From Combretum micranthum (Eukaryota; Streptophyta; Magnoliopsida; Myrtales; Combretaceae): a stretch of DNA of 64,000 nucleotides. The notes under the pieces were generated by a model. That model saw only the letters and a program-made list of their open reading frames with translations, ran no database searches and was not told where the DNA came from. Below are positions 12,845 to 26,329 of this stretch, in pieces. The DNA is taken from NCBI GenBank assembly GCA_024138025.1, contig JAMXBD010000642.1:682001-746000 (forward strand). Direction: 5' to 3'. The position numbers and the translations under genes are program-made. The stretch's first letter is position 1, and every line of letters begins with the position of its first letter.

Positions 12845-13300
12845 TGTTATTGTTTATTATAACATAACAATTGGCATCAGAAGTTCCCTCGCATATTGAG
12901 ACATCATGTCTATGTGACCGTTGCAGGATTTGGAACCACTATATCACCAATAGTGATGAAATTTTGCATCCCTCCATGGAGTTGGTAATGGATCAATTAC
13001 ACCTTTACGTGGTTGACCTAGCCTTTGAGGATGTGCACAAAGAGAAGCATTCATCATCGATGAATGCTCCTAATGAGGCTATTAAATAAGAACTCTTTTT
13101 GTGAAGCCATAAGAAAGCGGTGGCTCCACGTCCTCAAATACCCATAGGCTGCTAATGGCAACTAATTCATTTAAGACCTCAACATTAGATTTTTTAAATG
13201 GGACTTCAAACCCTTGTTCGGTGCCATCATCTTAAAACACACAATTAATTTTATTGGATGTTCGACTCTATTTTGGTCATTGGTTTCCTAATGATGCGCC
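12845..13300 (+). pseudogene. Possible primer-binding site and gag remnant
   Basis: TTGGCATCAGA at about 12872-12882 resembles the TGGTATCAGAGC primer-binding site that pairs with initiator tRNA-Met, and it directly follows sequence ending in AACATAACA. An open stretch follows for about 70 codons (to 13089) with a leading SHIETSCLCDRCRIWNH. I do not recognise a defined gag domain. The reading as an LTR retroelement start is inference; it could also be a fragment of an unknown gene. Confidence 0.25.
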
Positions 13301-13309
13301 ATATGGTCC

Positions 13310-14343
13310 CCATAGACATTCTTTTTTTCTAGCCATAAAGCTTCTAGAAAAGACATGTTAGTGGAAAATAAAAGACTTGGAAATGATGTTGAGGCCATTG
13401 CACACTTGCTCCTTGTTTATATGGGAAGTATGCATGCATTGATATCAAATAGATCACATTAAATCTTTTAAGTTTAATCTTTCAGAGACCTTACCCTTTA
13501 ATTTTTGACAGTTTATCCAACGGTATACAATAGCTAACAATTTCATCATCATATCAGAAAATATATTGATGGCATGGATTAGGGATGTACACAGTGCAAT
13601 TCAGTCTTGTTTAGCTCCTAAACCAATTTGGTTTCTCTTTTAAATTCAAACATAAACATACGATTTGATTATTGGTTCAAACCATTTTTTATTCTTAAAA
13701 TAAAAACACATTATATAAAAAAAATTCAATTGCATATTATCAACACTTCATTTTTTTCCCATCCTGAAAAATAGAAAAGTAGGGAAAAAAAAGTAAAAAA
13801 ATCTAATATGGAGAAACCCCTCTAGTAGGTGAGTAAATTCAAATAACTTAATAAAACAATAAGAAGAGGAAGAAATAATATATATTTTGTATAATGATAG
13901 TAGAGTAAAATGTGTGTGTATACATTTCATTAATGTATAAAAGATATAAATAAACTCATTCATTCATTTATTTATTATTATTGTTGTTGTTGTTGTTATG
14001 GGTTAGTTTTTAATTTTAACATATAAGATTAATGGAATAGGTTTGTTTATCTAATAATATTACGTGAATCTTTACTTTATTTTTTTCTTCTTATCCTACA
14101 TGATTATACATGACAGTTACTGTCCATCTCTCTCTCTCTCTCTCTCTCTAGCATCACTCCGTATTAAAAACTGCCTTTTTTCCAACTGTACCAACTCTTT
14201 TTTTTCCCTACATATGCATACTTTCTAATTATTCTCCTTTCTTTCTTTCTTTTTTTTAGCACACATAACGCGGGTAAGTCGTAAGCTAGTTCATTTATTA
14301 TTTAAAAAAATATATTATTTTATTTAAATTCAGGGAAAGGAGG

Positions 14344-14377
<34 letters not shown>

Positions 14378-14826
14378 ACTTGGCACGTGATCAAGGGCTT
14401 GAATTTAGGCTCTTCTTGCTAGCTTTTGATCGCAATCCAAGGACTTGGAACATCAAACAATGATTTCTAGAATAAGTTTTGTTATAGAATTGCATTTAAT
14501 ATGATAGATTCAAACATTAAAAGCGGAGTACACATGATTTTAAAGTTTCGATTTTTCAACTACGTTAATGTATTTCACCCACAACCGTTTGATAGAGGAG
14601 GGGATTCTAAATTTTCAAACTCGGAATTTCACCATTAGAGTTCCAATCAGGGCTTTCTCTCTCTACAATGATCGCTAAGATCCACAGTCTCTCTCTCTCT
14701 AAGTTTTAGCCATGGAACCACGAATCACATTACCCCTCCTTCGCATTCTCCTTTTCCACCACTCAAACTACTAGAAAGGAGGCTCCTTTTGCTTTGAAGC
14801 ACCTTTACCATCTTCCAACCACCTTC
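13310..14826. other. Non-coding DNA with microsatellites
   Basis: No gene is seen. A (TC)n run lies at about 14127-14149 and an (AG)n run at about 14345-14377. A GTT repeat occurs near 13980-13998. The rest is AT-rich spacer, ending in C/T-rich unique-looking sequence that is the target site of the next LTR. Confidence 0.5.
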
Positions 14827-16799
14827 TCTAATGTAATGCCCTAAAATTTATCAAGGCATTACTGCCACGTATAATACTTAAGTATTATACGCTCAGACTT
14901 TCTAGAATGATATGTTCATATTGAACATTGCTAGCCAGTTTTAAATTCTAAAATCGTTTAGTTAGATTATCAAATAACTGGATTTAGCAGTGGTGAATTT
15001 AACTTCATAAAAACATTTTATAAATCTCTACTCTCATCAGGGCAAACCAATTTTTTAAGAAACAAAATTTTGCAAAAAACACCTTCTAATCTACTCTCAA
15101 TAGTATGTCAACATTTACAAAACATTTAGGCTCTAAAAGGCCCTCTTAAAAGAATATTACAAACTTAAAATGTAAATACAGTCCTTTTTACAAAACAAAA
15201 TACAAATAATCTCACACCCCAGTCCACTTTACTACATCTTTCATAACTCCAAGATCGCCCGAAACCCGAGTCATGCATAATCATCATCAACCACACTATC
15301 ATCATCACCAACATCATTCAACAAGAACAACACCATCACATCACATTCATCCTCATCAATCATCAAAATACCTGGAAAGGGAACAATAATAATAATGAGT
15401 CTAAGCTCAGTACATAGTAACACAATCACACACGGAATGACACACGTGCTTAACTAAATATAATACATCAACCAATAAGTTATTATCTTTTCTTTAAAGT
15501 AAACTAATCAACACTGGAGCACTCAGATTTCGAAAAAATCCAAGAAATGATTTTCCATCCTTGGCCCACCACTACAGCAATGGGGGAGCGCGCCGATAGC
15601 CTCCGCAGGCAACTATCCTAAAGCCAGAATCTAGGGGTCCTGAGTAACCGCAGCTACTTAGCTGGTTGATGTAAGCAGCCTGACTACTTATATCTCCAAT
15701 AACATTACAAAAAATAGCTCCATCCAGGGCTCACAACCATTACACATACTCTACTCATCCCAGTCCATAACATCATCTAGTTCAGTTGTTTCCATAAATG
15801 TGAACTAGATCATATTACTTCTTTCCAAGCTTGAGTAGACATTATACCGATACCATTTGCCCCATCGGCTACCCGCCGTACCACCAATGGAAGCCATTGC
15901 ATCATGACAAGTAGCCTAAGTGCCTAAACTACAATGTCCATTCAGACAGGTGTCGCTCCTCGAACCGGATTCAATGGTGAAAGCATAACCATCACCCATC
16001 ATTTATTAAGCCAAGTTTAAGTTTTAATTCATTTTAGGATGCCTATCTTAATAACTATTACACAAGTTACCGCGTACCTTATATATTTGGAATCCAAACA
16101 TAGGGTCAGATGCCCTCTTAGAAGATAATTTAGAAGATCCAGAAGTCAGGTTCAAACATTTGTTTAACAATTTAAACTCTATAAGAAATTAATAAAAATC
16201 CACTTATCTCAAACTTGTTTTATTACCCTATTTGATCCAACACTAAATAAGAACCCTACTATGGTTGCGAATATCACCTCGCTAAAATACGGACATTTCT
16301 CATTTTTCTGTCAAAGTATTTCTTTTCACTTTGATTATAGTCATTTATTACAAAAGCATTAACACGGTATTCATATACAAAAACATCTATTTCTTAAGCA
16401 AACACACACTTGAAACAACATCTTCTCCATATTAAACTAAGATTTGTCCTAATTCATTAATTAAAGCTAATCATTATATATTAAGTCTATATTACCTTAA
16501 CTTAGCCAAATTGCTTATGATTAATCATTTAATTCAATTACTAAGTCAAAATGATTAAAATTAAGCAATCTAATTCCTTTTAACTCATTTAAGTTCATTT
16601 AAGTCAAGTTGAACTTAAGTTAACTTACTAAGTTTATTTTATACCCAAGGACTATGTAAACTCTAATTAATTATTAATCCACAAATTATCTTAACTCAGT
16701 CTTAATTATGCAAATTAACTAACATAACATATTATCTATCATTTTCTATTTCATTTTATTTTTATTTATTTCTTTCTTTTTCTTTCTTTTCTTCTTTTT

Positions 16800-17050
16800 C
16801 TTCCTTCTTTATAAATAGTATCAGATGACAGATCACGCTCGTAATATGGTATATGATCTCCATCGTTTACCCTATCACGACCGTTTTAGGTGTCGTAATG
16901 GTCGATACGGTCATTGTCACGTCCATGATCAAGGAGAAAAATGTGATCAGAGGAGATCACGCTCTTCATCACGGCCGTAGTTAGGCCTTTATGTTTGAAA
17001 ATAAATTATGCCGAGGAGATCACGGGCCGTGTTACGGTCATGATGAACAG
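16800..17050 (-). repeat. Internal repeats with GATCACG / CGGCCGTG motifs in the LTR
   Basis: Short imperfect repeats share GATCACG followed by CACGGCC or ACGGTC, for example near 16830, 16940, 16970 and 17022. The block is much richer in CG dinucleotides than the rest of the LTR. It lies in the same place, downstream of the C/T-rich leader, as the larger array at 29540-30215 of the related LTR. Confidence 0.5.
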
Positions 17051-17662
17051 GGGAATTTCTGTTACTTTTTCCTTTCACGTTTTCTTCAAATTTTACCAAC
17101 TTGCAAACATTCCACTTCAAATTAAACATCCTCTTATTAGCATATACATCTATAAACATAAACTTATAACACTTCTACATACATTTCTATATCATATTAT
17201 CACAAACCATTTCATCAAACACTTAGTCTACATAACATGATCATTTTTAGGTTTTTAACAAATATGTTCATAGATCTTTAGTTAATCCAAATTATCACAA
17301 ATTCTACATATATTTAACTCTATTACAACATTTACATGCATACAAAACAACTAAAATAATGATGGTAATGAGACATATCTTTTTAGGGAAAACCCACTTC
17401 TTGATTCTTCCTCTCCTACTATTTTTTTATTTGTTATTGAAGCCACAACTAGCTTGATCCTTACTTCAATCTTGTTTTTCCATCTCGGATTTCCTCTATT
17501 GACTTGTTGAAATTGAGATGTGTGGCTTGAATTTTGAAAAATGGAGAAAGCGAAAGAGAGAGAAAAAGAAACGAAGGAAAGAAAGAAGGAAGAAGGAAGA
17601 AGGAAGAGAGAGAAGACAGTTAATGGGAAAAAGAAAGGAAAGAAGAAAAGGTGTATAAATAT

Positions 17663-17685
17663 TTATATATATATATATATATATA
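17663..17685. repeat. (TA)n microsatellite
   Basis: A simple alternating TA run inside the LTR, in the likely promoter region on the minus strand. Confidence 0.8.
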
Positions 17686-18144
17686 GGGAAAAGTTAAGAG
17701 ATATTTTAAAGTAAAGGTGTTAGGTTTAAAACTTTCATATCAATATCTCTAACTCTGAAAGTATTTAAGAAATAATCTGACGATTAATAGGCCAAAAATG
17801 AAGAATATGAGATAGGGAATTGATTTAGGAGATATGTTTATATCAAATCAATATTTAATTTGAGCTTAAGCTCAAATTTAATATCTTTTAGAAAGCAACT
17901 GATTCCAAAATTTGCGGGGATTTAGAATATGGGATGTTGGCTAAAGTTTAGGGATTTAAGAATCCACTAAACATTTCAAACAACCTGTTTGGGGTTTAAG
18001 AATTGAAATATCAAATTTCAACTTAACTTATTATTAATCTAATTATATCAACTTATCTAATTATTTCCTATAATTCATTTGACTTATAAACTCAATTTCT
18101 AACTTAGGTAAAGGTTTGGAGTATTTCATCTAACATGAATAAAT

Positions 18145-19300
18145 TTCGTTTACGGTAGCTAAACCTTTTGGTTTGCAATAGAAATATATCTAAAAAATAT
18201 TTTTGTAACACAAAATACTTGAACTTTTAAAAAGTTTTACCTAAAATACCTCTATATGGAATCCATCCATTTTTATTAAAATGCAGATGTGGCAAGCAAA
18301 CCTAAATAAGAAATTATTTTCTCTATCTTAGTCAGTAAAGTAAGTTCCTTTCACGATGCCTAAACTTTTTGGTTCGTAATGGTTTAGTACTAAAAAAATA
18401 TTTCATACCATGATGGTACCTAAACTTTTTAAAAGTTTCATGTACTATATATTTGGCCAAAATTTGGTCATTTCTTAGGTGACTCACTAACGTGGAACCA
18501 AAACTTGACTAAAAAAGGAATGATATCTCTCTATCCTAGTTGACTTTTTTTTTTCTTTTTATTCTCTTTTACATGGAACCGAAACTTTATTTTTTCAATT
18601 ATCGAATCCATCCATTTTGGCTGAATTTGATTATTAAAGTTAATATCTTTATACATTGTAATGTTATCTAATAATATCAATCTAAAAACTAAAAGAAAAA
18701 ACAATAAAAGAAGATAAAGAAGACAAAAAGGAGGAGGGTAGGGGGAGAGAGAAAGAGAGAGGGGAGAAAGTAAAAGAATAAATTTTTAATGGGTTTTTGA
18801 AATGATAAGGTTTTTGTATTTGGATATGATGAAGAAGAAGAAACGTAGGAGAAAGAAGGGTGGAGGGGAGGGGGGAGGGAGAGAGAGAGAATTGAAATAA
18901 AAAAAAAAAACATGCCAACCAGAATAAAGAGGTATGTATTTTTTTTAAATCAAGTTTTGGTTCCACGTCATCGAATCGTATAAGAAATTTCTGGATTCCA
19001 ACTAACGATATTGTAAGTGCAACTTTCCAAAAGTTCAGGTACCATCATAGTAGAACTTTTTTTTTTTTAAGTGCTAAATTACTACAAACTAAAAAGTTTA
19101 GGAACCATGGTTAGAGGAAATAATCTTTTATTCCAATTCAAGTGCCACATCAGCACATTAATGGAAAAATGGATGGATTTCATCCAAAGTTATTTTAGGT
19201 GGAACTTTTTAGAAGTTCAAGTATTTTTGTGTTGAAAATTTTTTTTTAAGTATATTTTTATTACAACCATAAAGTTTAGGTATCGTAAATGAAGTTCACC
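18145..19300. mobile_element. Large foldback element with ~400 bp arms, each internally duplicated
   Basis: The left arm (about 18145-18570) and right arm (about 18930-19300) are inverted copies. Matching landmarks include ATCCATCCATTTTT, TGATGGTACCT and ACGTGGAACCAAAACTTGA. Each arm contains two diverged copies of a unit around CCTAAACTTTTTGGTT, so the arms carry an internal direct duplication. The loop (about 18571-18930) is A/G-rich and non-coding. The element starts about 12 bp beyond the target duplication of the preceding LTR. No clear duplication of its own was found. Confidence 0.75.
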
Positions 19301-19553
19301 CCCTCTAAAATAGGTCCTAAAAACATCAATCTACAATACCACCATAACCTCTACCATTAGATATTCAAACTTGGACCTATTCTCTATTTGTTTTAGAACC
19401 AAATTGACAACATGACCTTACCCATAAACCATTGCTGCACATTCTTGTTCTACCATCTAGAACCCATTAATCACAAACCATGTTTTACTCTAATATGGTC
19501 CATACCAACCCACACCTACTTTGATTATAGGTTCGATCAATACTAGTGCAATA
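19301..19553. other. Short spacer, nothing recognised
   Basis: Unique-looking non-coding sequence between the foldback element and the left end of the nested DNA transposon. Confidence 0.5.
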
Positions 19554-19629
19554 TAGCTATGATTTTTTATCCAAAATGGATGGATTTTTTTTAATCCGAA
19601 AATATACTAGGAAGGAAAAATAATATGAC

Positions 19630-19830
19630 TTTAAGCTAGTGAAGGTGTTGTCCCTAACAACGCCTTCAAATTTGTATTATAGTCATCATCTCAAACAGCT
19701 CCTTTAGTGTAAATATGATTACACTGAAGGTTCTATTTAAATTACACTAAAGGCATTGTCCGAGACGACACCTTTAGTATAAATAATGAACATCCTATTT
19801 TGAACAACGTATTCACTACAAATAAATAGA
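19630..19830. repeat. Hairpin repeats in the left inverted repeat of the DNA transposon
   Basis: The motif GAAGGTGTTGT is followed by CCCTA and then ACAACGCCTTC, giving an 11-base-arm palindrome with a short loop at about 19646-19672. Further related half-sites follow: CACTGAAGG, CACTAAAGGCATTGTC and GACACCTTTAGT. The same grammar recurs in the right end at 27345-27480. Confidence 0.65.
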
Positions 19831-21756
19831 CTTTTCACGAAAAATCTGAAAAATAGCCAAACTTATTTTTATACTTAAGCTCAATTCAACAATCTAATAC
19901 AGCAAAGCTACAAAAAAAAAAAAAAAAATCAATTACCCATACTCTATCACTCTTTATCCAAATACTTCACACCAATAACTCAACCATCAACATATTTAGA
20001 AGCATTTCCTAACACACCTATACCCAGCTCAGCTCTAGACTCATCAAGTGTGAAACACATGAATTGGTAAAATGTCAAAACTAAATAGCATTGATAAAGC
20101 AAAACAAATTTCATTACACATATCTAAATCTACGAGTATATTGTCTTTAGATAACAGAATTCACTAACATGGAACAAAAAGGTAAACTATAATATATCAT
20201 TGCCTTCTACTATAACTTAAGAGACTTCAAGTAATACTTGACACGATAGATGTTGCACTGTGCAAGTGTTAGTCCTTCATCTTGAGTTGCTAGTGAACTA
20301 AAATCAGGTGAGTTGAGCAATCTAGCCTGTGTGGAGTGCTTAAATTGTGAGAGCTGTGTCAATCTCCAATGTCATAATTATCAGTTGCACGCCTCTTTTG
20401 TGATGCATGTGGAGTTGGATTGAAAAATGTTCCACACTCGTTGTATGGAGTGTAGTACGATCCAGAGCCCAAGCTAATAAATGACACACCAAAGAGGTAT
20501 TGTGTTTAGTTGTGTTTGTGTGAAATTTAAAGTTCAATTCTCACTGATTATTGACCGAGTTTTTCAAATTTATAAATGTTTTCTAAATCAGATTTAATAA
20601 CTACGATCTCCTAGGCAAGTGGACTCGTCAAATGTAGCATAAATAATGATTTAGGTCGATCCCAAGGGAATGGTTGGCAGCTAGTATACTCTCAACCTCG
20701 TTAATTGTCTAGCCAAAGAAAGGTTTAGAAAAACATAAAGAGAAATAACTATGCTAAGTTAAAAATATTCACAAATGTTTAATGGGTAAAATGAGAAATA
20801 AGCCTATAACTTCTATGAACTAGTAGCTCAGAGTTACTTTACAAATTCCTTATCAAAATGATTTCTTAAGAACAACAAACTTCTTAAAAGCTGTTTGAAT
20901 GGTGTGTTTATACCGCTAGATTCTTTAAATTAAACTAAAGCTTCTCTCGAAGTCAATGGTTCTAGATTTAGCTAAAACAAGTAATATGAAGTTTCAATTA
21001 GACCCGCATAAAGAATAGGAAACCATTGTTTTGAAAAGACAACTCAATGAATTTTTAAAACAAGACGGAAAGTCTTTACCCATTCCTCGTCAAGAGGTAG
21101 TTAGGACTGACTCCATTAGCAATCGCAGATCTATTCAATTGAATGATCTCTTGATCCATTCAATTGAAATTAATCATGGATCTAAAAGAGTGCATCACTC
21201 CTTTAAAAAACCACAAGTTAAGTTCAAGTTACTAATTATAAACACCCAATCAAATTTACTTAAAAGCGCATTTAGAATTAGACTGAATCAGGAGTTGGAT
21301 TCCTATCTCTAAGCTATAGGAGTTTATTTTTCCATGAATTTATCAAAATAAACACAAATTAAAAGAAATAAAACAAGTTCAAAAAATTAATCAATTAATT
21401 GCTCAGAAATTCATAGAAATTACAAACATTAGGTTAAATTGATTTTACCCAAAAAACAGAAGAAATTCTTAAGTAAAAAGAAATGAAAAATTTTTTACTC
21501 AAGAATCATTCAGAAATCTACTCTACATTAATACTCATTTGCATTGTTGGTATGTAATTTACAATGCATGCTTGCATGTTTATTTATAGATTACAAGGCA
21601 CATAAAGCATGGCTTACTTTATTTGACACGTAGCAGATTCGATAGATTCTTTCTAATGGAATTTGATAATTTTTCACGTGCGCATATGATATGTGAAAAC
21701 ATTCGTTGAGGGTCGCGTGTGATCTGTTGGTTGAGGCTTGTATCAAGCAAGATCAG

Positions 21757-24700
21757 GCTTGTGTCACGCCCCGAAAGGTATCCTAAACGTAATAGCCCGT
21801 CACATACTAAGTAAGACTCTCGAGTTCTCTACCCGAGCCCTTCGAGAGTCTTAAATAGGTGTAAGGCGTTCCTTTACGACAATAGAATACTTCGACAAAT
21901 GGAGTTAAACAGTTTAGCATGGCATTCAATGGCCATAGATAATAAATCAAAACGCATAATTATAGTTTACAAAATCTAAGGGGCATTCCCCCACAAAATA
22001 ATAACAAGTCCATTACAGTCATCCAGAGTCCTTAGTTTCCAATGGAAGTCTATACAAAAAGAATTGGATTAAACTTCTACGGGAAACTCCTATCTCCGGT
22101 ACCTGTGCTGTGGCTTGCCTCAGCCTAAGCCATATAAACTCGTGCTGCAATAGATAAAAACTATGGGGGCGTAAGCTAACTAGCTTAGTGAGTAATAACT
22201 TCCATAACACAATTAAATACAATCATTCAAGCAAGTGATTATTCAAGCAAGTGTATGCACCATACAAATGTGATCAACAAACATATGACCAACCGGAAAT
22301 CATATGTGGATGGACTTGCGCCCTCCATCTCGAGTTAGCAGATTAACGAATCCTACGGTACGACGCCGTTTAAGCTCACGGTCAACTAACAATATTTCGT
22401 TTTATGGATCACGATTAACCAACAAATTCGTTTTATGGATCACGATTAACCAACATATTCGTTTTATGGATCACGAAAAACCAACCAATGCGAATGCTCC
22501 AACCCCATCGTGATATGAATGAATTCAATTTACAATAGAAGTCGAATATTCATTAATTCAATTCTTTTAGGTGACCAATGAATATTCACAGACATTCATC
22601 GTAAGATACTAACCAATCAGTCAATAACTTAACACCCGGTTTCGATATTCCTTAAGTTCCATTTCACATATCAGCAGTAAACAACATATATAATTCCCAT
22701 ATACCCCATCATGCATATACAATTTCTCTTTATCTTTGCCTACACCACTAGTGCCACTACATTACAATCACATTCATTAATTGAGAGTGGAAGTAAAACT
22801 CACTCGGCCATTGGACGCCAATCTTCCTAGTAGTAGTAGTCGGGAGGTAGAGTGTCGTCCTGCTCCGGATCACCTACCAAGCAAGAATAATCCTAATGAG
22901 ACTCTCATTATGTAACTAAATCAAGCTATACATCTAAACTATATGGATTCGGATTTCTCGCTATTTGCGGAAGTTCCGACTTAAAACGGCCATAACTTGG
23001 TCATTTTAACTCGGAATTTCGTAAATTTTATATCGATCTCTATCTACTTCGAAAGATCTACCTATTTCTAGTATTATTTCCAAGTTTTGAAAATAGTAAG
23101 GTCACGGAACAGTGGGATCAGATCTGTTCCGCAAATGTTCCAATCTCAAAAATTTGTTTTGCTTTTGATAAGAAATGTTCCTAGTTGATGATTCATGCAT
23201 GAATGATATGGGAATGAATTACTAATATGAATGCCATGTGATGAACTCAATATATGCATGGTCATAATAATTTTTGTGATAATAAACTCTTATGAACTCT
23301 TAAGTGTTAGAAAATTCCCATAAAGATTATTTCTAAGAAGCTATTTTTCCACATTATACTCCTTAGGGTTTCCTTGACTTTTAATCTTGTAATCCACTTA
23401 TTATTTAACTAAAAATAAGTTCTCAAAGTCTATATTAATCATGGCCTTCATTCATGCATAAAAATTCCCATTTTTCATTTGGTAAACATGTCTTTGAACA
23501 AGCTTTTTGTAAAAATCCGAATTTTCTAAATTTCATTTTCTTGCATTTTTTTCTTAAGGGAAAACTTGTCTAATGCATTAAAAATTGAAGCTCCAATATA
23601 TATATTATCTAAGGACTTCATCTAACTTATAAAACACCCAATTTAGACTTAGATACTAAGTGGTTATATGGGCATTACCCAAAATTACGAATTTGACTAC
23701 ACTTCCATAAGTCAATCATTTTCATTCTAACTTTACTTCTTGTTTTCACATTTTTATTATGCCTAAGCTCATCTAAACTTATGAAAATAATTCCTTCAAT
23801 ATGCCTATTACACATACCCTTCATTTTCTTTATGAAACATGAATTTAAAAATGATTTTGGTGGTTTTCAAAGTAGGGTTTCCATTTCATCCGAATTTTCA
23901 ACATTTCATATTTGACAAAGTCCTTTCTTTTTCAATGTTCTTGCTTCCTATATGTAAAGATCTACTATCTAACACCTCTATTCATGAACAAGACTATTTT
24001 TATGATCATCAATGCATGAAATTAAAGATAACTCTATGATCATACATGTAAATGACAATGTGAGTGTCTAAACTTTAGATCTACTAACTACAATGCATGA
24101 ATCATAAATATCATGGCATGAACATTAATATATATATAAGATCTCTATTCTACATGCATGAACAAGTTGAGGTCTTAACATAAACACATCTAAACACTAG
24201 ATCCATGTATTGTGATGGCTTAATATTCTTGTTCATGTGTTTTCATGTCCCTAACAAGGGCTTATTGGGATTTAAATGAGAAAACACCAAGATATAGTCT
24301 TGCCATTACAAGATCTAGGATGAACAAGGTCTAAAATCAACATACCAAAGGAGGATCTAAGGTAGAAATGGAGGAATTTTGAGTTGAAAATGCAAGAGGG
24401 AGAGGGAGGGGGGCTCACGGCAATATGAAGAGGAGAAAGAGAGAGCTTTTTCTCTTTTTCAAAATTAAAACAAGAAGAAATGAAGAGAGAGAGAGAAAAA
24501 TATGTTTATATATGAAGGTATTAGGGTTTAGTAATGAATAAAAATTGCAAAATAAATTAAATGGGAGGAAAATCAAGGGGGGGGGGGGGGGGCGCGCGCG
24601 GCCATCCATGGTGGGTGGGTGTGTGTGTGTTTTGAAAAATTGAAATTTTATAATTTAGTAAATTAAAATGTAATAAATGTGATAATTGATTAAGAGACAA

Positions 24701-25214
24701 AATTTCTTGGAAAAGAAAATTAAAATGAGTAGTTGTAAGGATGTAAGAATAGGGTATGGGTAGTATGTAATGTAGGTTGTACTTGTGAATAGTAGACAAG
24801 ATATCTACTTTACCGGTTGTTCCGAAAACACGGGAAAAGCTATAACTGTAATTTTTATAACTCGGAAAATTATGAAATTGATATTTTTTGAATCCTTATA
24901 AAATTACGGTTCTAATGAATATTCTGGAATATTTTTCTGAATCCGTGGTCCGGGGCACGCTTTTCCGTAATTGAGCTCGGCAAGGCCCGGAATTGAAAAA
25001 TTCCCGAATTTAAAACTTTCAAAGGTTTAGAATGTACTTTTAAAAAATAATTCACATTCCTTTACTTCATAATATTTATTTATTGTAAAACCGAAGGAAA
25101 GCCGGATTTAGGGTTCCTAGGCTTCACTCACTAGACCCAAACTGGACCGGATTAGGGTTTCGCTTCCAACTCCCGGGGTTTCTTGACTACTAAGTATACC
25201 GGGTTTACAGCTCG
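21757..25214 (-). mobile_element. Second copy of the Gypsy-type solo LTR (GCTTG/GCTCG duplication)
   Basis: The element proper is 21762-25209, 3,448 bp, beginning TGTCACGCCCCGAAAGG and ending CGGGTTTACA. The flanking 5 bp are GCTTG and GCTCG, a duplication with one mismatch. It is homologous to 3683-8767 without that copy's nested insert. On the minus strand, TATATAAA-like sequence near 24510 and a C/T-rich stretch after it fit a promoter and leader. The minus-strand end, CGGGGCGTGACA, is the form known from Tekay-type LTRs. There is no coding region; open frames within it are fortuitous. Confidence 0.8.
24577..24600. repeat. G16 tract joined to an alternating CG run
   Basis: Sixteen consecutive G residues (24577-24592) run directly into four CG dinucleotides. 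G tracts of this length can form quadruplexes and alternating CG can adopt Z-DNA. It lies inside the LTR, near the inferred minus-strand promoter. The homologous copy has only GTGTGCGCCAGCCATG near 8110. Confidence 0.85.
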
Positions 25215-26329
25215 ACTTCAAGAAATTCCTAAGTAAACTGTGTGTTTTTGTCAATTACTCTATCAAGGGTAAAATTGAGAGAGTCAAGGGTCTTATTATT
25301 GAGGCTCGAGGTAATTTTGATAAAGAATTGGGCTGTCAACACAATTGTTGAGGGTCGAGATTCGATGCTTGACTTTGAGGCTCAACAATGTATTTTCTTC
25401 ATAATGATGCTTGATCGCTTCGACTGAAGTTGAGGGTCATGTCGAGAGCTCCTAGTCGAGGCTCGATTAATCAATTTTTGCTATCTTCTTTCTTTATTTG
25501 GCCTCGGCTGTGACTTTTACGAGGCTCGGCTTCTTTACTCTTGACTTTAATTGTTGTTTTTGCTCCAAATCTGAATAAAAACGCTTGATTACTCTTTATT
25601 TGATTTTAAAAGCTTGAAGATGATATTATTTATCAAAAACATTAATTTTTGCAGGATTTTCTCTAAAGTTCTTAGCAAATTAAGCTCAAAATTATATGGA
25701 AAAATATAGAGTAAAAATGACCTATCAGCGTTGTCTACCTATAACTGCAAATGTGGCACGACTTCATTGTCCCTCACACCATGCCTCTTAGTATGCCTCT
25801 CATCATCGCTAATGTCATCCTAAGCTTCACCTTTCTTCTAAGTCGTCCATAAACTCTTCTTTGATTCATCAATATGGAAGATTGTGGTGTGTTCTTATGT
25901 AGAAAGCTTTTACATCCTGAATTAGATGATCTTTTGTGTTGAACATCATACCATTGGTTAGGTCTTCGCCATTATAAAGTTACTGCACATCGCACTCATA
26001 TCATCTTCAAATGTCACATAACTATCACCACTTCCACCTACATTAAAAATAAAGAACTGCATCCTTCACCATTGCTTGGCTTAGCATCGCTTTTGGAGAC
26101 ATTAAGTATTGGGGACAACCAAGTCTATTGTATTGCATTTATGAACCTCTTGTGTTACTTCATTCTCTTCTTCTCTGCTTCCTACATATTCCACAAGATA
26201 TCCATTTTCATCGACCTAATAATATCCATTCCGATGATCATCTTGCACCCCAAAGTTAAATACTATGCCACTTCCTCTTCAATTTGATTATCAAAACTTG
26301 ACAACGACTCATTCATTGACATATGGTTG

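Larger units (their letters stand above)
14827..18133 (-). mobile_element. Solo LTR with TCTAA target duplication, minus orientation
   Basis: The element proper, 14832-18128, begins TGTAATGCCC and ends GAGTATTTCA. Perfect TCTAA direct repeats lie at 14827-14831 and 18129-18133. On the minus strand it starts TGAAATACTCC and ends GGGCATTACA. A TATA-rich block (17650-17690) and a long C/T-rich leader on the minus strand (17400-17640) mark the likely promoter. No gag-pol, primer site or second LTR is present. It is homologous along its length, in inverted orientation, to 28491-32571: for example 17930-18110 matches 28505-28680, and 15540-16000 matches 30990-31370. Confidence 0.85.
20545..25727 (-). 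mobile_element. LTR-like insertion with TGAT...ATCA ends, carrying a nested LTR
   Basis: On the minus strand it starts TGATAGGTCATTTTTACTC at 25727 and ends ...TCAATAATCA at 20545. The minus-strand 3' part contains TTCCCTTGGGATCGACC (around 20660), a phrase I associate with Gypsy LTR ends in plants. Removing the nested 21762-25209 LTR leaves about 1.73 kb. No matching 5 bp duplication is visible (CTCAC against GCGTT), so borders are approximate and the solo-LTR reading is an inference. Confidence 0.45.

Noticed and set aside
18682..18966. Minus-strand frame of 94 codons, Ser/Pro/Leu-rich
   Set aside because: It is the translation of the A/G-rich loop of the foldback element; the composition explains it fully.
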